Shown: piece by piece, positions 56,659 through 64,000 of the stretch | Layout of the letters: each line of letters begins with the position of its first letter | How positions within the stretch are numbered: position 1 is the first letter of the stretch | From: Miscanthus floridulus | Taxonomy: Eukaryota; Streptophyta; Magnoliopsida; Poales; Poaceae | DNA: 64,000 bases | Assembly (NCBI RefSeq): GCF_019320115.1 | Contig: NC_089581.1 | Coordinates: forward strand, 7,627,707-7,691,706 | Direction: 5' to 3' | The notes under the pieces: model-generated | The model's database searches: none | The model's input: the letters and a program-made list of their open reading frames with translations, nothing else | What the model was told of the DNA's origin: nothing | Translations under genes and position numbers: made by a program

Positions 56659-59006
56659 ATGTCTCACGGGGATGGACCTCCTCCTATCTTTGAGGGGGAT
56701 GATTTTCCATATTGGAAAATTCGCATGGAGGCGTACTTAGAAGCTCTAGATGTTGGAATACTTAGAGCCGCCTCACAAGACTTCCCAAGACCTCGGGATG
56801 CTACTAACTTACAAGGCGATGAGTTGAATTATGAAAAATGGAATGCAAAGGCTAGAAACACCATATTTAGAGGCCTTTGTAAAAATGTGTTCAATCGGGT
56901 GAGGAACCACAAAGATGCACATGCACTATGGTCGGACGTTTATGCGCTCCATGAGGGAACAAAGAGTGAGCATGAGGAACGCTATCATCTTGTCATGAAA
57001 AAGCTCAACTCTTTTAAAATGCTTCCTAAAGAATGTGCTAATGAAATGTATTCACGTTTGAATGTTCTTGTAGAGGAAGTCAATGGGCTTGGACTTACTC
57101 AAATGCAACCATCCGATGTTGTAAGAAAGATATTGAGTGTCCTCCCCATTGACAAATATGGGCATATTGTGACCGTGCTCCATCAAGGTGATCTTTCTAC
57201 CGCTACATCAACACAAATCTTGGGAAAGATCAATGCTCATGAGATGTATATGCACATCACGCCACAAGATGGCTCATCCTCTACCAAGAAGAAAGATAAG
57301 GACTTAGCATTCAAAGCTAGCCAAGAGAAGGGTAAAGCAAGACTTGAGTATGAGAGCTCAAGTGATGATGAATTTGATGATACAAGTCTTGCTCTCATGG
57401 TGAAGAAAACCACCAAGATGCTAAAGAAGCTCAACAAGAGTGGCATCAAGTTCGATGGCAAGAAGAAGAAGTTCTTCACAAGCTCTAGAAGGAAGCCAAT
57501 CTCCGATATGGATTGCTACAATTGTGGAGCACTTGGTCATCTAGCTCACCACGCACAAAGCCCAAGAAAGACAAGTTCAAGAACAAGAACAAGGGCAAGA
57601 AAGATGACTCAAGTGATGAAGATGAGAAGAAGAAAGATAAGTCATACAAGAAGAGAGATGGTAAGAAGAAGGACTTCCACAAGAAGAAGAAGAGTGGAAA
57701 GGCATACATCATCGGTGATTGGCTCATGGACATTGATTCATCTAGTGGCTCATCCGATGATGATAGTGACAACGAGAAGGTGGCCACCATTGTTATTGAC
57801 TCATCATCTTCACCGCCACCACCACCATCATCCTCTACACACCTATGCCTTATGGCCAAGGGTGAACGCAAGGTATCAAATGATGATGATAGTAGTGGTG
57901 ATGAACATGCTAGTAATGATGATAGCGATAGTGATGAATATGAATCACCTTCCTACGATGATCTTGCTAGATTGCTAAAACAATACACTAAGATCATTAT
58001 AAAAACTAGAGCTAAGAATGAAAAGCTAGAGGCTAAAAATGATGCACTTTTAGCAAAATGTGATATAGCCGAAAAGGCTAGTGTTGAGCTTAGAGAAGCA
58101 AATGATGCTATATCATCCAAACTCAAGGAGCTCAAATCTTCTAAGAAAGAGCTTAAAGATAAACATGATAAACTTGAGTGGGTGCACAAAGAGCTCATCA
58201 CTAGCCACAATAAGCTAAAAGAAGAATACATCACTCTTAAGATTAATCATGATAATCTTGTCATTGCTCAAGATTTTTTATCCAATAAGCCACATGATGC
58301 TACTAACAATGTTGTTAAGATTGATATAGCTACATCATGTGATGATTTGATCATTGAGAGCATTGAGCAAAGTTCTAGTAGCAAGGGCAAGCAAGTGGTT
58401 GAGGCCGATGATTATGATGAGTTTGTCAAGCTCAAGAATGACAATGAAAAGCTCAAGAAAGATCTTGAAGAACTCAAAACCACCAAGTCCATTGTGCTAG
58501 AAACTCTTGATCATGATGATGGGTTCATACTTGAGAATGAGAAGCTCAAAGAAGAAAACAAGAAGCTCAAGGAAGAGAAAAACAATGATGCCCTTAAGAA
58601 AGAAAACAAGAAGCTCAAGTTGGAGAAAGAACATCTTAAGATTGGATTGAGCAAGTTCACTAGAGGTAAGTATCTTCAAAGTGAGCTACTAATGAACACC
58701 ATCATGAAGATGGATAGAAGTGGCATTGGGTACATGGCAAATAAGGAGAAGAAGGCTCAAGCTCAACAACAACAAAAGCCAAAGCCAAAGAAGTGTTTTG
58801 AGTGTGGAAAAGAAGGCCACTTTGCTCATGAATGCCAAACTCCACCACCACAACCCTTGCCCAAGCATGCTAGACCTTTTGCCTTCAATGCTCACTACAT
58901 GCTTAGAAAGGACTCTAGTGGAAACATGAAAGTCATGTTCTTAGGACCCCCAACAAGAATAGGCCTAAGAAAATTTGGGTTGCTAAGTCACTTGTTGAGA
59001 AGGTGA
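56659..59006 (+). pseudogene. gag: Copia element 2 gag (frameshifted)
   Basis: The ATG at 56659 starts MSHGDGPPPIFEGDDFPYW, the standard SIRE-type gag start. The capsid region (about 56660-57290) is followed by a zinc knuckle CYNCGALGHLAHH at about 57516, where a one-base shift near 57550 moves the frame before the last Cys. A long acidic then Lys/Glu coiled coil (about 57600-58680) precedes a second zinc knuckle CFECGKEGHFAHEC at about 58795. A second one-base shift near 58958 (short A run) separates gag from protease. The large size (about 780 codons) and long coiled coil are typical of SIRE/Maximus gag. Confidence 0.92.
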
Positions 59007-59484
59007 AGGGCCCTCAATAAGTTTGGGTTCCTAAAACTTGATCTCTTGTGTGTAGGTGAACTACAAGACATGTGGAAGTCATTGGGTTATTGATAGTGGT
59101 TGCACACAACATATGACCGGTGATCCTCGTATGTTCACCTCACTAGATGAAGAAGTAGATGGACAAGAAAGAATCATATTTGGAGATAACTCAAAGGGCA
59201 AGGTTAAAGAGTTGGGCAAAGTGGCAATATCAAATGATCATTCTATCTCAAATGTGCTATATGTTGCTTCATTGAGTTTCAACTTGCTATCCGTTGGACA
59301 ATTGTGTGATCTTGGTTTCCAATGCTTGTTCATCGAGAAGGAAGTTGTTGTATCTAAGAAGGATGATGATCAAGTGATATTTAAAGGATTTAGATACAAC
59401 AACCTATATCTAGTGGACTTCACCTCCGAAGATGCAAATTTGAAGACTTGCCTTTTCACCAAAACAACACTTGGGTGGCCATAG
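59007..59484 (+). pseudogene. pol: Copia element 2 aspartic protease
   Basis: The protease motif WVIDSGCTQHMTGD carries the catalytic Asp at about 59092. The flap-side motif SNVLYVASLSFNLLSVGQL is at about 59249. The region ends in a TAG at 59482-59484, directly before the integrase zinc finger (HRRLAHIG). Confidence 0.92.
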
Positions 59485-60320
59485 CATAGAAGACTTGCTC
59501 ATATTGGGATGAGCTCACTCAAGAAGCTAATGAAGAATGATTTGGTGAGAGGGTTGAAGGATGTGAAGTTTGAGAAGGACAAACTTTGTAGTGCATGTCA
59601 AGCCGGCAAGCAAGTTGCAAATACTCATCCAACCAAAGCTTTCATGTCAACCACAAGAGTACTAGAACTCTTTCACATGGACTTATTTAGGCCAACAACA
59701 TACAAGAGTTTGGGAGGAAATATTTATTGTCTTGTGATTGTTGATGACTATTTAAGATATACATGGGTATTCTTCCTTCATGACAAATCCGAAGTTACAT
59801 CTTGCTTCAAGAAGTTTGCCAAGAGAGCACAAAATGAGTTTGAAGTGAAGCTCAAGAAGATAAGAAGTGACAATGGGAAGGAATTTGACAACACAAACAT
59901 AGAGGCCTATTGTGATGAAGTTGGAATCAAACATGAGATCTCCGCAACATATACTCCTTAACAAAATGGTGTAGTTGAGAGGAAGAACCGGACATTGATC
60001 ACTCTTGCAAGAACAATGCTTGATGAGTACAACACCCCCGTAGCTCTATGGGCAGAAGCTATCAACACCGCATGCTATACATCCAACTGCCTATTCCTTC
60101 AAAAGTTCCTTGGCAAGACATCTTATGAGTTGCTCAATGGAAAGAAGCCGGACGTCTCCTTCTTTAGGGTGTTTGGTTGCAAATGCTATATCTACAAGAA
60201 GCGGCAACACCTAGGAAAGTTTCAAAGACGTTGTGATATTGGTTTTCTTGTTGGTTACTCATCAAAGTCCAAAGCATATAGAGTATTTAATCATACCACC
60301 AGCTTGGTTAAAGAAACATA
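59485..60320 (+). pseudogene. pol: Copia element 2 integrase
   Basis: The HHCC zinc-binding region (HRRLAHIGM ... CSACQAGK, 59485-59610) is followed by the DDE core. The first Asp is in LFHMDLFRP (about 59669), the second in IRSDNGKEF (about 59863), and the Glu in NGVVERKNRTL (about 59976), just after a TAA at 59959-59961. The GKE-like C-terminal region includes FFRVFGCKCYIYKK (about 60160). All three catalytic residues are present; one stop interrupts the core. Confidence 0.92.
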
Positions 60321-62281
60321 TGATGTGGAATTTGATGAATCTAATGGCTCCCAAGGAGCACATGAGAATCTTGATGATGTGGGTGATGAACCATTGAGGG
60401 AGGCTATGAAGAACATTCCGGTTGGAGACATCAAGCATAAAGATGATGAAGATGATGTACAAGTGATTGATCCACCTTCTTCATCAAGTGTGCCACAAGA
60501 TGATAATAAAGATGGGAGAGTAGAGAATGAAGATACTCATGTCTCCCATGATCAAATGGTGGTACAAGCACAAGATGTTGATGCTCCACAACCTTCTCCT
60601 CAAGTGGTCAATAGAAGAAATACACCTTTACTACAAGATCATCTACAAGATCTCATCATAGGGAGTCCATCAAAGGGTGTAATGACTCGCTCACAAAAAC
60701 TTGCTTTATTTATTGCTCATCACTCTTTTGTCTTTTGCTATGAGCCTACCAAGGTAGAAGAAGCTCTTCAAGATCTGGATTGGATAAATGACATGCATGA
60801 AGAGTTGAACAACTTCACCTGCAATAAAGGTTGGACTCTTGAAGAGCGCCAAAAGGAGCAAGAGTCATTAGAACAAAATGGGTGTTCCGCAACAAGCAAG
60901 ATGATCAAGGCGTAGTTGTGAGGAACAAGGCAAGACTAGTTACAAAGGGGTTCTCTCAAGTTGAAGGATTGGATTTTGGAGAAACCTTTGCACCGGTTGC
61001 AAGACTAGAAGCTATTCGTATCCTCCTTGCATATGCATCACACCATGAAATGAAACTATATCAAATGGATGTGAAAAGTGCATTTTAAATGGCTTTATTA
61101 ATGAACTAGTCTATGTTGATCAACCTCCCGGATTTGAAGACCCTAGATATCTTAATCATGTTTATAGGTTGTCCAAGGCATTATATGGGCTTAAGCAAGC
61201 CCCAAGAGCTTAGTATGAGCGCATTCGAGACTTCCTCATTAAGAAGGGCTTCACCATTGGGAAGGTCGACACTACACTATTCACCAAGAAGCTTGATGGG
61301 CACATCTTCATTTACTAAGTGTATGTTGATGATATCATCTTTGGATCATCAAATGAAGATTCTTGCAAAGAGTTTGGTGAATTGATGTCAAAGGAGTTCA
61401 AGATGTCAATGATTGGAGAGCTTATATTCTTTCTTGGTTTTCAAATCAAACAAATGAGAGAAGGGATTTTCATCTCTTAAGAGAAATATACAAATGATCT
61501 TCTCAAGAGATTCAAGATAGATGAATGTAAGCCAATCAAGACACCAATGCCAACTAATGGACATCTCGACCTAGATGAGGGAGGTAACATGGTTGATCAA
61601 ACTCTCTACCACTCTATGATTGGTAGCTTGCTATATTTAACCGCATCTAGGCCCGACATCATGTTTAGTGTGTGTATGTGTGCTAGATTTTAAGCTAATC
61701 CTAAGGAAACTCACTTAATTGCCGTAAAAAGAATCCTTAGGTATCTTAAGCACACACCAAGCATTGGCCTTTGGTATCCCAAAGGAGCTTTATTTGAGTT
61801 AGTTGGCTATTCTGACTCGGATTATGCCGGTTGCAAAGTTGATAGAAAAAGCACATCCAGAGGGTGTCATTTGCTTGGTAGATCTCTTGTGTCTTGGTCC
61901 TCCAAGAAGCAAAATAGCGTGGCTTTGTCCATCGCTGAAGCGGAATATATTGCCGTAGGTGCTTGTTGTGCATAAATACTTTACATGAAACAAACTTTGC
62001 TAGACTATGGTATAGTTTTAGATAAAGTACCTCTTTTGTGTGACAATGAAAGTGCGGTAAAACTTGCAAACAATCCGATTCAACACTCTCGCACCAAGCA
62101 CATAGATATCCGTCATCAGTTTCTTAGAGACCATGTTGCTAAAAATGATATATCATTAGAAGGTGTAAGGACCGATGATCAATTGGCGGATATCTTTACT
62201 AAACCGCTAGATGAGGCAACATTTTGTAGATTATGGAATGAGCTCAATGTTCTTGATTTTAGCAACTTTACTAAAAAATGA
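60321..62281 (+). pseudogene. pol: Copia element 2 reverse transcriptase and RNase H
   Basis: A hydrophilic linker (60321-60830) precedes RT (about 60840-61750). RT carries YQMDVKSAF at 61063, [11 protein letters not shown] at about 61180 and the catalytic YVDD at 61322-61333. RNase H (61800-62281) has DSDYAGCKVD, AEAEYIAVGA and ADIFTKPLDEA. Lesions are one-base deficits at about 60846 (short GG run) and 61085 (T run), and stops at 61210, 61317, 61478, 61691 and 61974, all apparent CAA-to-TAA or TGG-to-TAG changes. The stop at 61691 is also present in element 1 (1405). Confidence 0.93.
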
Positions 62282-63010
62282 GCTTGTGTTGTCCCTTGCA
62301 TTGCATTATAATATACGACATGTTTAATTTATGGTAATGCATATAGAGCTTGTCTAACATGGTTAAGATAACCGTCGTAAAGCGTGTGAAGAAGCTTAAC
62401 CTTGGATCAAACTTGACAAGCAACTAGATTCACTTTCAAGTATTGCATTGCATATGCATGAATATTGTTTTATCGTTTGTCTTCGATTGCCCTCTTATTG
62501 CCTATTTTCTTAAAAAGAATAATAGCCTAAGGCAAAATATTTTTAAAAATTTGAGGGTTTGAGAGAGGTCACTCACATCAGTCCCAATTGGTGTTTATTT
62601 GAATCTTATTGGAGTTGAGACTTGATTGGGAACAGGCAGCACGAAGGACTTTGAAGTTTCGCTAGAAAAGGAGTGACCGGACGCTACACCAGACTCTGAT
62701 GTCCAGCGTCCGGTTAGTTCACAGGAGGTGAACTTGCTGCGAAGGAGTGACCGGACGCTAGAATAGTGTTCTCCCAGCATCCGATCAGATGGTGGCTCTA
62801 CGTCCGGTCGATCGAAGACGATGAAGATTGCTTGCACCGGACTCTAGCTGCGTCCGGTCGGTGTTCACTGGACGTGTCCGATCATGATTTTAGGGGTCTT
62901 GGACCTTACTGGAATCGACCGGACACTGGGTGACAGTGTTCGGTCGCTGGCACCGGAGCTTTCGGTCAATAGGAAATGTGCGGGACCTAAATTCTTTCTT
63001 CTTTCCTAAT
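62282..63010 (+). promoter_or_regulatory. Copia element 2 post-pol spacer with GACCGGACGC array
   Basis: Aligns with 1996-2730. The motif array runs about 62670-62970 (e.g. GAGTGACCGGACGCTA, CAGCGTCCGG, CTGCGTCCGGTCGG) in both orientations, then a TATA-like CATATATCTC at 63029 follows about 60 bp on. Confidence 0.5.
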
Positions 63011-63722
63011 CCAATCCGTCGGGGGACCCATATATCTCAATCGCCGCGCGTGCTTTTTTGACCTAACCCGCCATAGTCGCCGAATTCGCCACCGTTGCCT
63101 CCGCGCGCCGCCGCCGCCGCCACCGATGCTACCACGCCGCATCTCCATGCCGCGGGCCTCTACCCGCGCCCGTGCACCACCACTCCACGTGCCCCCGCGC
63201 CTCCGCACGTCGCCGCTGCTGCCTCCGCGTGCCACGCGCCACCGTGCGATGTCGCCTGCCTAAGCGCCTGCACCCTACCTACGCACGCCACCGAGCACCA
63301 CATCCTGCGCCGCCATGCTCGCCCTGCTCCCGCGCCAGCGCCGCCATGCATCCACCGTGTGCTCATGCCCTAGCTTCACCGGCGCCGCCTGCTGCATTAC
63401 CGATCCACGCCGAACAGTGCTTCACAAACCCTAAACCTAGGTCTTCCGGTGGTTCCCCGCGTGTCGCGTCTCTTCTCTTCTCGGGTCATCGATTCATCAG
63501 GTAGCATGCCCCCGATTCAATTTCGTACCTATTGTTTGCTTTCTTAGGGTTTCGCATCTCTAGATTTGTTGTCATTATTTATAAATCTGATCTACTCTAA
63601 CGTGCAGCGAGTCGGTGCCTTTTGAGGTCCTATTGGCAGTTGTCAGTCAACTCGGGGCCAAACTCGCGAGTATGGATCGAGGCCAAGCCTCGGAAGTGAC
63701 AGTTGGTAGTTGTTCTTTTTAG
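63011..63722 (+). promoter_or_regulatory. Putative internal promoter, leader and intron (element 2)
   Basis: A TATA-like box at about 63029, a GC-rich leader, donor CAG|GTAGCA at 63501 and acceptor TTTTTAG ending at 63722 reproduce the layout of 2731-3525 in element 1. The leader's open frames differ between the copies, so they are probably untranslated. Confidence 0.4.
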
Positions 63723-63731
63723 ATCCAATCG

Positions 63732-64000
63732 ATGGTTCACGTCAAGAATGTTGGAGGCGGTCCGGGTGATGAGGATCCGAGGCATCTGCCTCGCTTGCCT
63801 ACAGATCCAAAAGGCAAGGCGATAAAGAAGTTGGCAACAAAGAAGCGCAAGTATCCAGATGCAGATACAACTAGAGCAGCCGCAGTTGTAGAGGCCGTAG
63901 AGCGTACCGAGAGGGGAGGTGCTCGTAGTGTAGTCCGGATCGTAGATCAGCTTTCACCAGAAGCGAGGGCTACACTTGAGCAGGTTGATAGCCTTTATGG
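63732..64000 (+). CDS. Extra ORF of copia element 2 (partial, runs off window)
   Basis: ATG at 63732, about 90 codons open to the window end. It is homologous to the first 90 codons at 3535: KNVGGGPGDEDPR, then KKRKYPDAD, then RSVVRIVDQLSPEARATL. The N-terminus is basic with a KKLATKKRK cluster that could be a nuclear localisation signal. It shows no stop in the visible part, unlike the copy in element 1 further downstream. Function unknown. Confidence 0.65.
   Translation, partial: MVHVKNVGGGPGDEDPRHLPRLPTDPKGKAIKKLATKKRKYPDADTTRAAAVVEAVERTERGGARSVVRIVDQLSPEARATLEQVDSLY

Larger units (their letters stand above)
55165..64000 (+). mobile_element. SIRE/Maximus-type copia element 2 (3' end beyond window)
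   Basis: Has a 5' LTR (55165-56605), a tRNA-Met-type primer site, a large gag, protease-integrase-RT-RNase H, the spacer with motif array, and the start of the extra ORF; the 3' LTR lies outside the window. Gene order PR-IN-RT-RH defines Ty1-copia. The large coiled-coil gag, the 1.4-kb LTR and the extra ORF indicate the SIRE (Maximus) lineage. It is closely related to element 1 at the left edge and in the same orientation, 55 kb apart. Confidence 0.93.

Overview
This window looks like nuclear DNA from a large, repeat-rich grass genome. The evidence is a GC-rich intron-containing plant linker histone gene, SIRE/Maximus-type copia and Tat-type gypsy LTR retrotransposons of the kind abundant in Andropogoneae (sorghum, maize, sugarcane, Miscanthus), CACTA and hAT-like elements, and the common grass MITEs. 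The exact species is an inference I cannot settle. There is one clear host gene, a histone H1 at 31479-32423 on the minus strand; almost everything else is transposon sequence, much of it nested.

Layout. 1-19517 is the 3' half of a SIRE-type copia element (pol remnant, spacer, extra env-position ORF, 3' LTR). Its 3' LTR is split by a complete 12.5 kb Tat-lineage gypsy element at 5813-18305, which has two 864-bp LTRs and a perfect 5-bp target duplication. The copia element itself sits in the gag remnant of another, apparently pol-less, retroelement (19518 to about 21560). A 4.4 kb solo LTR in minus orientation (21908-26273, TSD TAACT), a CACTA end (to 27089) and a related LTR fragment (to 29476) follow. 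29477-36460 is the gene island: MITEs, the H1 gene and its promoter. 36487-42511 holds a decayed LINE, a diverged tandem duplication split by a hAT-like element, and a 1.2 kb solo LTR (TSD ATTGT). 43683-50408 holds dispersed repeats and a 5'-truncated L1-type LINE with a YADD reverse transcriptase. 50409 to about 55120 is a repeat interrupted by a complete 4.1 kb CACTA element (TSD GCG). 55165-64000 is a second SIRE-type element, complete from its 5' LTR to the start of its extra ORF.

The most interesting part is the Tat element. Besides a dead sense-strand gag-pol, it carries a separate antisense gene (16840-13748) with its own TATA box, six exons with consensus splice sites, a plant-mobile-domain-like region, a bipartite nuclear localisation signal and a coiled coil. 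The whole element, coding and non-coding, is studded with the short motif ATCGGC/GCCGAT (88 copies by hand count, about 5 expected), often as inverted pairs. A motif that is dense only within the element, together with an element-encoded nuclear accessory protein, resembles in outline the VANC anti-silencing system of Arabidopsis VANDAL transposons; here that is a hypothesis. Separately, the SIRE elements carry arrays of another motif (GACCGGACGC) directly upstream of both their LTR TATA box and a putative internal promoter for the extra ORF.

The retroelement reading frames are broken by C-to-T type stops and by single-base indels. Most of the indels lie in homopolymer runs, so part of the apparent decay may be sequencing error.
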